From Auriscalpium vulgare (lineage: Eukaryota > Basidiomycota > Agaricomycetes > Russulales > Auriscalpiaceae): DNA of 64,000 nucleotides. The translations under genes and the position numbers were made by a program. The stretch lies in assembly GCA_019915015.1 (NCBI GenBank), contig JAHBBC010000014.1, forward strand, positions 186,001 through 250,000, read 5' to 3'. Under the pieces are notes generated by a model. That model saw only the letters and a program-made list of their open reading frames with translations, did no database searches and had not been told where the DNA came from. The stretch's first letter is position 1, and every line of letters begins with the position of its first letter. This document shows positions 46,336 to 56,870 of this stretch, one piece after another.

Positions 46336-46376
46336 AGATACGGAGACTAGCGCTTCGCCATATAGTCTCCGTATCT
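46336..46376. repeat. Perfect 14-bp inverted repeat (hairpin)
   Basis: AGATACGGAGACTA (46336-46349) and TAGTCTCCGTATCT (46363-46376) are exact reverse complements around a 13-base loop. It lies in an intergenic region 680 bases before MAM3. It could be a terminator-like or cruciform structure, or the end of a small inverted-repeat element. Confidence 0.85.
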
Positions 46377-47055
46377 CGCGAGACCTCAAGTACAAAGCCA
46401 ATTTGATGCACACGTAGGCGAAAAGAAAAAAAAAACAACACTGCTCGCGATTGCATTTTATATGGATCATTGTCGCTCGCACTCAAACTACTGCATGCAA
46501 CACCAGTGATGAGTGCATCATTTGGCATCAGCGGGTCAATCCCAGGTCTTATCGCAAAACCAGTTCATCAATATTCGTCTTTCCGACGTCCGTCGGCGTT
46601 AGCGCATGGGGCTGGGTTTATCATTTAATACGATACGCCGAAAACGCCGGGAGTTAGAGTACTGCCAGGCTTGTCGGTTGCGCACATAGTATAAAGTTGA
46701 ATAAACCGCGGGACGAGGCGGCACGTTGATCGCGGCTGTGAAGTTGGTAGAGGCGTGGCAGGCTTCGATCGCGGGGGTGGCTGGCTGTTGGGGCCTGAAC
46801 CGAGATGCCGGCGGTGTGCCTCGGTGAGGCTGTTTGCTCAGCCTCACGGTCCTTGAACTAGGGTAAAAAAGCTGCGGAGCAATACACAGCACCAGTCATG
46901 CCGACGAAGCGAAAAAGGTAGTCCAAAACTCGATGGACGCAGCGGTGCAGAGGGCGTCACTGTGGCAGGAGGAGTGTTACATAAGAGAGCTTACGTGTAT
47001 GTGTTGTCTGGCGATATAAGCCTGGCGTCTGCACGGCGAACTTGGCCACAAACTT

Positions 47056-50005
47056 ATGGTCCCCCCGCCTTCGTTCCCATCGAATTCCTCCCTTTCCCCT
47101 CTTCTCTCCCTCTCCCGGCATGTGCCATCCTTCTCCCAGCTCTTCTCTTCCGGCGCAGACCAGGTCCTGCACACCCTCGCGAAGCGCAAAGACGAGCCAC
47201 ACAATGGCAGGTTTATCGCCTTCGCCATCCTCATGCCCGTGCTTGTCATCCTGTCGGGAGTCTTTGCCGGCCTAACATTGGGCTACATGTCCCTCGATGA
47301 GACGCAGTTGCACGTCCTGAGCATCAGCGGCACTCCGTGCGTATCCACCGCGTCGCGTCATCGTGCCGCTCTGACCCTCAGCCCACAGCGAGCAGCGCAA
47401 GTATGCAAACAAAATCAAGCCCATTCGACAGAACGGCCATTTGTTGCTTGTCACTCTCCTCCTCGCGAACATGATCACCAATGAGACCTTGCCCGTCATC
47501 TCCGACCCAATCCTTGGTGGCGGTGTGCAGAGCGTCATTGTCAGCACGGTTCTCATCGTAATGTGAGCATCATTTCCCTGCTAGTCATCGTACCCGTCGT
47601 ACACGCGTCAACGTCGTGTCGGCATCATCGCGACACTTGCATGTCGCGTGACGTCATCCGTAAACGTTCGCGCTGATGCGGCGCTCGCGACGACCACCTC
47701 GTCCATGATTGAGGGCCACAACGCCTGCCGTGGGCCAGCACGCAGACACGGGGATCGCCTCTCGCCGCCGAACATCCATATCTTTCATCAGCCGCATAGT
47801 AACGTAACTGATTTCATATCATCCAGATTCGCGGAAATCATCCCTCAGTCCGTCTGCACTCGTCATGGGCTGTATATCGGCGCGAAGATGGCCCCTGTTG
47901 TGCACGTCATGTTGTACACGATCGTATGTAGTAAATCTGGCACCTGCGAAATGTCCGCTGACTCTGCCACAGGGCATCGTCGCCTGGCCCGTCGCGAAGC
48001 TCTTGGAATGGACTTTGGGGCCCCACCATGGTATCATATACCGCAGGGCTGGTGAGAGGACCACACTCCTTGCGCATCGAATGCTAGTTTAACACACTGC
48101 GCAGAGCTAAAGGAGCTGATTGCACTCCACTCCTCGGTTGGCGAGCACGGCGGTGACCTCCGTTCCGATACCGTCACTATCATCGGTGCCACCCTCGACC
48201 TTCAGGAGAAAACGGCTATGCAGGTACGACGCCACAGTCACGTCCGCTATCCATGCGACTCACTCATGTCTATCAAGTCTATGACCAAGATCGAGGATGT
48301 CTTCATGCTCTCCATCGAAGCCAAGCTTGATTACGAGACCTTGCGCAAAGTCTGCTCCACAGGTCACAGCCGTGTTCCGGTGTATGAGGACATTGAGCTG
48401 CCAGACGCCAGCGGAAAGCTCGTCAAGACCATCAAGATTGTCGGAATTCTCCTGGTCAAACAGGTCAGCACGGCGCGATGCGACTGCGCCCACTTACACT
48501 TGCTCATCATATCGCAGTGTGTTTTGCTCGATCCGGGTGCTGCGGTTCCCGTTCGCAGCCTGCCCCTAAACAAATTCCCCTCGGTCCCTCAGAATGCTCC
48601 TCTCTTGGGAATTCTCGACGCCTTCCAGGAGGGTCGCTCCCACATGGCAATCGTGTCGCGCTTCAGTGTCGAGAAGGCTGCAAGTGTCAAGAAGGCCGTC
48701 AAGAGGGGTCTCACCAAGCGCCTGAAGGACCGCGTCGGAATCAGCGACTCCAGCGACTCCAGTGACTCTAGCGAAGATGAGGAGCCCCCGAAACCGAAGG
48801 GGCGGCGCAAAACCCAGCGGAAGGCCTCCGATGGATCCACGAGCGTCGCGAGCACCGGCGGCGCAGACGGCGCAGAAGTTGAGCACAAGGACTCCAGCGA
48901 CGATGCGCATAGCCGCCACTTTTCCTTTAGGAAGAAGCGCAAAGGGAGCAAGAAGCGCGTGCGCGTCCAGGACGTCGAAATGGGCGCAGTCGAGCCTGCT
49001 CAAGATCAAGCGGACAACGCCACGCCTAGGAGCGGCAGCTCCGAGCCCCAGTCGAAGAAAACCCTCGTCCAGATGGCGTTCGCGCCGGGTCTCGAGGCGA
49101 GCATGCCGGCCGATGCGGTTCTCGGCAAGGCAGGTGCAAATGAGGTGGGTGTCATGCTTCGGATAGGCATTATCATGCTGATCCTCGTCTGCGCAGTTCC
49201 TTCAGGGCTTCGACCCCAACGTGGCTCCGCTTGGTATCATCACCCTGGAAGACGTTTTGGAGGGTTCGTGATCCCCTTTCTCGCGCTCATGATCACACTG
49301 ACGAGGAATGTAGAGGTCATCGGAGAGGAAATATACGACGAATTCGACCCGGAAGGCGCCCGCCACGGTGAAGTCTCGAGCTACGTCCCGCCGCAGTACA
49401 GCGCGATTGTCAAACCCTCCTTGAGACGCAAGGGCTCCGCTCCGCAGCTGTCCCCGCACAAGGATCCTGTTATAGTGACGCCGGCTCCTCCCGCCAAGGT
49501 CCCGAGCGCGTCCGGAACTCCCGTCCTCCGCCCCATGGCCATCCCCGCTCTGAAGGGCCTCAGCTTCCTCACTGGCCGCAGCAGGAGCGCTCCGCCTGTT
49601 CCCCGCGACGCGCCCACCCCTCCGCCTGCGCCTGCTCCCGCACCCGCACCGCTCGCTGCGGACTTCCCGGTCGACGAGAAGGAAGCGGAGAGCGAAAAGG
49701 AGCCACTGCCCGTTGACGACACCCCGCCGCCCCCGCCGCTCACGGCGTCTCCCGAAGAAATACCCGGTGCGCAGGGCGAGGACCTGTTGGGCGCGCGCCT
49801 GCGCCAGACACCGCGCAGCGCGTCGCCGGCCCCGTCGGTCGACCGCAACCGCAACCGCGGCAAGGGTCGTTTCAAGAGCAGTCCACTCGGGGGCAGCGGT
49901 AGCGCAGTCATCCCTGAGCATGTCAAGCGCCAGGAGGTCGAGCGGATACCGGAGAGCACTGACAAGGAGGCGCCGGATATAGGTGCGAGTAAGCCGGCGG
50001 AGTGA
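47056..50005 (+). CDS. MAM3: CNNM/MAM3-type membrane protein (DUF21 + CBS pair)
   Basis: Ancient conserved-domain protein of the CNNM/CorC family. The yeast member MAM3 sits in the vacuolar membrane and affects metal (Mn, Mg) homeostasis. Start MVPPPSFPSNSSLS. DUF21 membrane domain: IAFAILMPVLVILSGVFAGL, TLGYMSLDETQLHVLSISGT, then over small exons LLLVTLLLANMITNETLPVI, FAEIIPQSVCTRHGLYIGAK, and GIVAWPVAKLLEWTLGPHHG. It is followed by ELKELIALHSS, and by MTKIEDVFMLSIEAKLDYET opening the CBS pair with HSRVPVYEDI and LGILDAFQEGRSHMAIVSRF. A long charged insertion (SDSSDSSDSSEDEE, KKRKGSKKRVR) interrupts the second CBS, which resumes at APLGIITLEDVLE and VIGEEIYDEFDPEG. The tail is long and Pro-rich. 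At least eight introns. Complete. Confidence 0.9.
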
Positions 50006-50451
50006 GGGACCAGTTGTGTGAGAGATCTCGAGCGTCGCTCGATGTGTATACCTTTGGCAGTTCTTGAAGCTCGCGTGTAAAGTACTTTGCTTGTGTTCGT
50101 TCACTAGGTTTCGATGATGAACATATGTTTCGTTTTGCCTTCTCGTTTCCTGTGGACGTCGACGGCTGTCTAGGCTCGTTTGCCTGTTGCAACACTCTGA
50201 AAAATTGCCCATGCAGTCAGAAAAACAACAAAGAATAGTCTTGAGCCGTCCACGGTTTGCATATCAGTCTTTTCAGCATGCATGGGAGGGCAAGGCGATG
50301 CGTTGTGGGAAGTGAATGACCCGGTAGCTAGGCTGGCACGTCGCGCTGTCGGGCGATCCGTTACCACGTCCCGCCGCAAGCTTGTCCTCGACGCCCACAG
50401 CACATCGACCGGGGCCTTCGTCAGTCTAGTGACAAGGCAATAAATCAAGTT
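50006..50451. other. Intergenic, MAM3 3' flank and MID1 promoter
   Basis: No gene. CAATAAATCAAG lies at 50438, immediately before the MID1 start. The same string appears after the BTB gene at 56.7 kb, where it could be a poly(A) signal context. No clear TATA box. Confidence 0.4.
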
Positions 50452-52058
50452 ATGCTCCCCGACTCTCTCTGGCTCCTCGTCTCCGCGCTCGCACTCTCCC
50501 TCCCCGACCGCACAGCCGCCCAGACGCCCTCACGAGCACTCCTCCTCAACACCCCGCTCGCCCTCGCCGCCGCCAATTTCTCGAGCACATCGACACCCCT
50601 CCTCTTTGCCCTCCCGGATCCGCCTAGCTCATCCTCCCCGCTTACCGTATCCATAGCGCTATGTTCCGCAGCATCATCGGCTGCGCCTCGTTTCTTCATA
50701 ACGAATGACAGCCAGGTCGCAGTACCTGGCCCCGGCGGTGGGACGGACGTGTGGGAGCTTGTCGTTGACGACGGCGGCCTGGCGAATGTGACCATGACCA
50801 TGGACGGCGGTGCTGGTAAGCTCGCTGTCTGGGGCGGCGGCGCGTCAGACAGCGTCGAGATCGGCGCATCAGACAGCGGTGCGTGCAGCTTTGCCGAGCG
50901 TACCCTGGTCACTGATTTTCTGCCTAGGCCCGCTACACGAACGCCTCCCGGAGCCCCCCCTGCTCGGCGACTCGACCTCCAATCAAGCTCTCCTCTACTC
51001 CCCGCCCTTCGGCGCGTCCCCGCTCGCCCAGCCGACCTACCCAAACTACACCCTCCCGCCCGCCGAGCTCGCCTTCCCCACCCCGCCCGACGGGCCCCTG
51101 CCGAACTACACACTCATGCTCGCGCCCCTCACAGCTGCGCTCACCTCACAGCCACAGACCGCTTGCGCGCTACGCAGCCACGCGGACGCGAAGACCGCCG
51201 GCGACGTTCTGCGCCAGCAGAACTGGCTGCGCGACGAGCAGGGGTGGCGGACGGAGTGGTTGCTGGACGGCCTGACGCCGCTCACGAACTACACGGCGTA
51301 CACGATCCAGGACGGCACGAAGGTGAACGGGCCGACGTACTTCACCACGAAGTCTGGTGCGTAAGCTACCCTTCTCTGCACGCCCGCGGGCTGACGGCCC
51401 CCATCCAGCGTCCTTCTCCTGCCAGCTCGTCCACTCGCTGCCGTTCTGCCCGACCACGTCCTACGCCGTCCCGCTCCCGCCGCCGCCCGCGCAGAGCGCC
51501 GCATACGACTCCAAGTCGCTCCCGCCCGCGATCTCCACGCCGCTGCTCGCGTACCTCACGAACTTCACGACGTCGCTCCTCACGTCCGCGTGCGGGCGCG
51601 ACCACTACTCGCCGCTCAAGTCGTGCGCGGACTGCCAGCGCGCATACCGCCACTGGCTCTGCGCGGTGTCGTTCCCGCGCTGCGGCGAGTTCCCGCACGT
51701 CGCGGCCACCGCGACCACGAGCGCATCCGCCGCGGGCGCGACGGGCGCGCAGCAGCCGTTCGCGGTGCCCGCCGCGCTCGTGCCGCAGCCGTCCGGCGTG
51801 CCCGCGCGCAACCCCGCGTTCCCGGCGTTCAGCCAGCCGTACACCGCGCTGCTGCCGTGCCTCGAGACGTGCTACGACGTCGACCGCGCGTGCCCCGCGT
51901 TCATGGGCTTCAAGTGCCCGCGGCCCCAGTTCAACGCGAACGTGAGCTACGGCGTCGGGTTCGTCGACGGCGTGCTGGGCAAGGAGGGCGTCGTGGGCGG
52001 CGGGAGCACCGGGGCGGCGCAGGACCGCTGGGGCAACGTGTGGTGCAATCCGAGCTAG
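50452..52058 (+). CDS. MID1: Stretch-activated calcium channel component MID1
   Basis: Secreted/plasma-membrane regulatory subunit that works with the Cch1 channel for Ca2+ influx during mating, growth and stress. Start MLPDSLWLLVSALALSLPDR, a signal peptide cleaved near TAAQ. Exon 1 ends at 50878 (GASDSG split by GTGCGT...CCTAG); exon 2 runs from PLHERLPEPPLLGD to PTYFTTKSG; exon 3, after a short intron near 51360-51407, has FSCQLVHSLPFCPTTSYAVP and the Cys-rich end: CGRDHYSPLKSCADCQRAYR, CAVSFPRCGEF, LLPCLETCYDVDRACPAFMG, and GNVWCNPS at the stop. Several N-glycosylation sequons (NYT, NFS, NFT). Third positions in exon 3 are extremely GC-rich. A broken inverted copy lies at 33.5-34.1 kb. 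Confidence 0.88.
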
Positions 52059-52428
52059 TGCGTGGCGCTACATGCCGAAACCGCGTTTTGCTCGATGCCA
52101 CGCCCTGCTTCATGATTCACGGACTGCTCTACGGATTCATATCATAGACGTTACTTATACTGACCGGACGTGTACGTGTACGGACAAGCAGGAGCATGAC
52201 ACGACCTCTTATACCAAGGTGTATCCACAAGTTGTGCAAATATCATCATCATTTTCGAGCAAGTAGTGGGCCCTTGTACAATGTACAGGAAAGCAGGCTC
52301 GTGAGCAAGAAAGCTGATAGTACTAAGCATCGTACCACTACGAAGTAAACGAGGGAGGGGGTAAACGGAGAACGAAACCGAACTTGTTAAACGGGGACTG
52401 TACGACGTATATAAGTGTATGGTGGAAA
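52059..52428. other. MID1 3' flank / BTB4 3' flank
   Basis: Convergent intergenic region. Its first ~200 bases match 33.54-33.73 kb inverted (3' UTR of the MID1 relic). The rest resembles the 3' flanks of the BTB paralogues. Confidence 0.6.
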
Positions 52429-53827
52429 CTACGGAATAAAAGAGCGAGAGGCAAACGGAGAACGAACCGAGCTTGTCAAACTGGGACTGTCGCACCATAT
52501 ATAACTACAGCACCATCTGCTCCGATGCGGCCTGGCTCGTCTCCTGCCGAATGCAAAGTATAACCGGATCAAATGGTGTCCTGGCGTATCACACAGGTCA
52601 GTACGGAACCAAAGAAAAAACGGAAGATGCACCTTGATCTTTGACCATTCCATGACGAGGTCCGTGGTTCGGTCGTGCAGAATCATACCGCATTGAGAGC
52701 ATGTCAAGTGAGTGGCTAATGAACGTATGGTTGTCTCAATCGCGGTCGAAGTTACATCTGCGACGATTCATTAGGACGATCGAACACTATGCAGCACCAC
52801 ACCTGAGCACGCACCTGCCTTGCTGTCCCACACCAAATAGGCCGACGCCAGGGACCACGCCCTCGCGAGTTTCTTGTGCTCGCGTGCACCGCACATCAAC
52901 GAGGGCTCATGCGACCTAAGCGGAATTGCCAGCAGGCGCTTGAGGGCCGCCGTGCGCCCGAGGTGGAGGAAGAACAGCCGCTTGAGGTAGACGGCACCTA
53001 TCTTCGACGCGACGGCATCGTTTATGCTGTCCAGCGGGAATGACAGCAACAGCGCCGACACCGCGGCGGCGAGCGGGTACGCATCCAGCGCGGCGGCGAG
53101 CGCGTAGAACCGGATGGGGTTGGACGATGCGACCGAGACCGCTACTTCGTAGAGCGGGGCGCCGGGCGCCAAGTGCACATCGCTTGCAAGCCCGTAGGCA
53201 CGGATGAGCTCGATGGTGTCATGCACAGCGTCTGGGGATGGACCGTAGTGCACGACGGGCATCCCGTAGATAACGTGGAAGAGGATGTTCAGCACCACCG
53301 AGTCGAGGGGGATGCTCACGGGCAGGGCATCTGGCTCGTGCGGGAGGTACGAGGCGAGGTGATTGTCCGACACGCCGAGGACTCTACGGCGATGAACGTA
53401 GAAGAGGACGCCGTCGTGGGAGAGCACGAGCAGGTCGGCCGGGTAGACGTCTAGATGCGCGCCGGGGAAAAAGGTGGTGGAAATGGGCACGATGGTGTCT
53501 TGCCGTTCTCCGGACGAGTCCGTATCATGGTCCAGGGTATTTGGCTGATCATTGACGAGGGAGAGTCTATGCGCCGTCTGCACAGAGACAGATACAAAGG
53601 AGAAACCTCTCTGAACGGACTACCCTAGAAAAAGGTTTCGAGCTTACCGAAAGGCTGGGGCAGTCGGCCGACAGTACTGCCAGCCGAGGGCGGGTCGGCG
53701 GGGAGTTGACAAGCTCGTCGTACGTAAGCCTCGTCTCGACCATCTGGAATATTGAGTCCCAGTCGTCGCTCGTCTGGGCCATCTGGAAGATAGAGTCCCA
53801 GTCGTCGAGACCCGTGGCAGAGTCCAT
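52429..53827 (-). CDS. BTB/POZ-domain protein, paralogue 4 (extended C-terminus)
   Basis: Same three-exon plan. Exon 1 from 53827 has the motif twice: MDSATGLDDWDSIFQMAQTS then DDWDSIFQMVETRLTYDELV. A GTAAGC...GATCAG intron joins SLS to PNTLDHDTDSSG. Exon 2 has DVYPADLLVLSHDGVLFYVH, VSIPLDSVVLNILFHVIYGM and KRLFFLHLGRTAALKR. The last exon reads DVTSTAIETTIRS, LTCSQCGMIL and EWSKIKV, then, instead of the usual stop, HLPFFLWFRTD... Eleven bases including the stop are missing relative to paralogue 3, so the frame runs about 65 more codons through former 3' UTR to 52429. Whether the longer protein is made is unknown. Confidence 0.75.
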
Positions 53828-53872
53828 TCATAGACACCGTGGAGAGGCAGAGGGCCTCGAATCGGCATGGGG

Positions 53873-54210
53873 TTTATATACATGCACATGTCGGCGACTC
53901 GGAGGTGGTTGGCGGGCACAAGTCGCGGACACCGGGACACGTCGCCTGTGAAAATCGCCCGCATTTGGTGCATCAACGCCTAAACCCTGCTGTAGGGGCA
54001 GCGCATCAGCTCACCGCCATTTTCTGTGAAGTTGCAATTTTAGGCCATGAATCGCGGTACCCCCATGTGTGTTTGATTGTGCTGCCTCCAATAACGCGTG
54101 CTGTACTTGTTCCCTGCTCTGACCCGAAAGCTTCCCCAGGTTGTTCTTGTTGGCATTTTAAGGTGGCAAGGGGGTGGCCTGCGCGACTGCGTGTGACGTC
54201 ATCGATGACG
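53873..54210 (-). promoter_or_regulatory. Promoter of BTB paralogue 4: TATA box plus distal palindrome
   Basis: TATATAAA at 53873-53880 (46 bases before ATG) and CGTCATCGATGACG at 54197-54210 (370 bases before ATG), again overlapping a CRE octamer TGACGTCA (54194-54201). Confidence 0.65.
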
Positions 54211-54274
54211 CCCCCTTATCAATTCTCTCTGTTTTCTACTTATCTGCGTATATGGCTCCGACCGAGTACCTTCG

Positions 54275-54590
54275 CAATGGGTAGTCGGTAGTCCGATGTT
54301 GCCACCGTTCGACTCGAGCTCTAACATTTGGGGGCGTGGTTCGGTTTGGCGACGAGGAGGTCTTCAGGCTCCGTGCAGTTTTCATGATCTACATGCGCGG
54401 CCTGATGAGGCGTTCACAACGTCGCGAGAGCCATGTACACACCTACAGAGGCCCGCGAGAGCGCATAGGCGGTCTTCAGAATGTCATCCTGCATCGCATG
54501 CATGTATGCGGCGTCCGTGGATGTTCGACAGTGCTCAATCAGTCAGGTAGAACCAAGGTAGAACGGCAAGAGCCTCGAAAGCAGTTGACT
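54275..54590 (-). pseudogene. TSR3 pseudogene fragment 2 (3' end only)
   Basis: On the minus strand this corresponds to the last part of TSR3: the codons around [20 protein letters not shown] are recognisable in diverged form (ATGCGATGCAGGATGAC...), with the following intron region and acidic-tail DNA. The core enzyme exons are absent. It sits upstream of BTB paralogue 4, repeating the BTB-TSR3 linkage. Confidence 0.65.
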
Positions 54591-54776
54591 GTCCTCGGCC
54601 GCTGGCGGAGTCGCCGGTCCGGTTTCCTGCACGTGATCGCATCTGAGGACAATGGAGAAATCACTGCTGGTCTGAGCTGTTTGCGGCCAACTCAGCTCTT
54701 GTTTTCACCCTTCAACATCCCCTCTCCTCATCTCTTTCCCAAACTACATCTACCTGCAACATCCGGATTTTTAGCG

Positions 54777-56615
54777 ATGACTGTCGTCCCTCACGCGAAG
54801 AGGATCTCCGAAGAGCCCCAGAAGACCAGCAAAAAGCGCGCTCGTGAGGACGAGGGGCGCGACGACGGTGGAAGGACCGAGCACGGTAAGTAACGACTTG
54901 CTGCATGCCTCGCATGCCGCTGACGGTGACTACCCAGGTCAAAACAAACGACCGCGACGCGTCGACGCGCTGCAGAGCTCATTAGCAGCCCAGACCAAGC
55001 TCTTCGACGCCTACTGCACACGACAGGTCACTGCAGCTCACACGGCCACTGACCCCGACGTCGTCCACGCCCGCATTGAATCTGCCCGCGCCCAGCTGTC
55101 ATGGCACCAGCTGCCACCGGCACAAGACGGCACCGACGCCGTGCGCCACCCGCGCTGGTGGTTCGAGGACGGCGACGTCGTCATCTCCGCGCCGCGCGAC
55201 GCGTCTAACACACGCAGCCGCGTGCTGTTCAAGCTGCACAAGGAGGCGCTTGCGGAGAACATGGAGTTCTTCGAGAGTCTGTTCGAGATGCCGCATGGCG
55301 GAGACAATGTCGACGGTGCGCCGACGCTCGAGGTGGGCGAGACCGCCGTGCAGTGGGCGCTGATTTGCGTGCTTCTGTATACTCCGTAAGTCCTGTGTTT
55401 GTTGTCTCTGTACAGTGCGCTCATCGTCTGGGCAGACAAGAATTTGGCACGACGCCCGTGCTCTACTCGGACATCGCCACGCTCCTCGACTTCAGCAGCC
55501 GCTTTCAGTGCATCCACTTCCGCGAAGCCGCCGTCTCGCTCCTCTCGACCCTCCTTCCCACGCGCCTTGAGAACTACCTGCAGCGCCGCAGGCTATGTAA
55601 GGTCGTCGGCCCGCAACACCTGCACGCGCACGTCCACGCGCTGCTGCTCACGCACAAAATCCCCGAGCTACTCCCGCTCGCGCGCTTCCACCTCGCATGC
55701 TCCAGCCTCGAGCAGCTCTTCAACGGATGGACAGACGCGAGCACCGGCGAGACGCTGCGCCTCCCGCGCGTGGAGCTCGCGCGGGTCCTGCGCGGGCGCG
55801 ACGAGGTCCTGCGCGTGCGACGCGACATCGCGCTCAGCTGCCTGCGCCCGCACATGGTCTTCCGCTACGACTTCCATTTCACGACCACCTGCACGGCGCG
55901 CCGCACGCCGCTGGACAACGACTGCAGCATCGCGCTCACGGACCTCGTCACGGAGATGAGGAAGGACGCGGACACGGTGTACGCGCCGCGCCTCGCGCTC
56001 GCGCCGCTCGACCGCGCAACGAGGGAGCGCCTCCGCAAGTTGCTGTGCGGGAACTGTCGTGCGGCGCTGCGGTCGCGCATGGCGCGCGGTCAGAGGCATA
56101 TATGGATGTGTCTGCCGCAGATGTTTGGGATGGGCGATTGGTTCGAGGTTGAGAGGCACGGGGCGACGGTGCGGAAGCTGGAGTTCCAATGGGCCATGAA
56201 GAAGGAGTTTGGGGATGAGGAAGAGCAGGAATACTATGACGAAGATGGGGAGGCATATGACGAGGAGAATGGCCAGGAGAACGATGCAGATGGGGTCCAA
56301 GAAGGGGACGAGGCGTTCGGAGACGCGGGCGAAGCGGCTCCAGAGGGCGCAGGACAAGAGCATGAAGATGAATGGGGTCGCGACGACTGGTCCGCTTCCG
56401 GCGACTCGGATTCCACAGCACAATACACGGACGACACGGAGTTTGCTGAATTCGATGGGCCGATGGACCTGGGTCCGGGCCCAGGAAACACAACTTTTCC
56501 GGAGGGGTTCAGATGGCCGATAGAGGAGTGGACGCATGAGTATCCCGAGCCCGAGCCCCATCCGTGGCAAGACGAAGGGTCGGGCCCGGAATGGGAGGAG
56601 TTGCCAGAGGAGTAG
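54777..56615 (+). CDS. BTB-domain nuclear-type protein with acidic C-terminus
   Basis: Unrelated in detail to the four paralogues, and of the common large Agaricomycete BTB type. Start MTVVPHAKRISEEPQKTSKK, a basic head (KKRARED, QNKRPRRVD) that could be a nuclear localisation signal. An intron GTAAGT...CCCAG splits H and GQNKRPR. BTB: RHPRWWFEDGDVVISAPRDA, LFKLHKEALAENMEFFESLF, LEVGETAVQWALICVLLYTP, then an intron (GTAAGT...GGGCAG) and QEFGTTPVLYSDIATLLDFS. The C-terminal third is strongly acidic (EEEQEYYDEDGEAYDEENGQ) with Trp/Pro-rich repeats, ending WEELPEE. Intact. Function unknown. Confidence 0.8.
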
Positions 56616-56870
56616 ATGTATGTGTTATTTTCGACCATGTGCGCACGCGATTGATCTCTGGCTTGTCTGACTCTTGGGTAGACTGGAGTAGACTTGCGGC
56701 CTGACTGTAAACAATAAATCAAGACTTCTCGATGACGGGCAATGTGCTTTTCTGATCACAACATCACAGACTGAATTATTGCAGCGACTAAACAATCTGA
56801 GGTCCATCCCAAACCCAAAATACAGGAAAGCATCCCCGACCCTTTTTCACCCGCGAGTTATCCTCTGCAT

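Noticed and set aside
49202..50212. A 336-codon minus-strand frame across the MAM3 3' end
   Set aside because: Antisense shadow of the Pro-rich MAM3 tail; low complexity, no start context, no domain.
55668..56570. A 300-codon minus-strand frame
   Set aside because: Antisense to the intact BTB gene at 54.8-56.6 kb.
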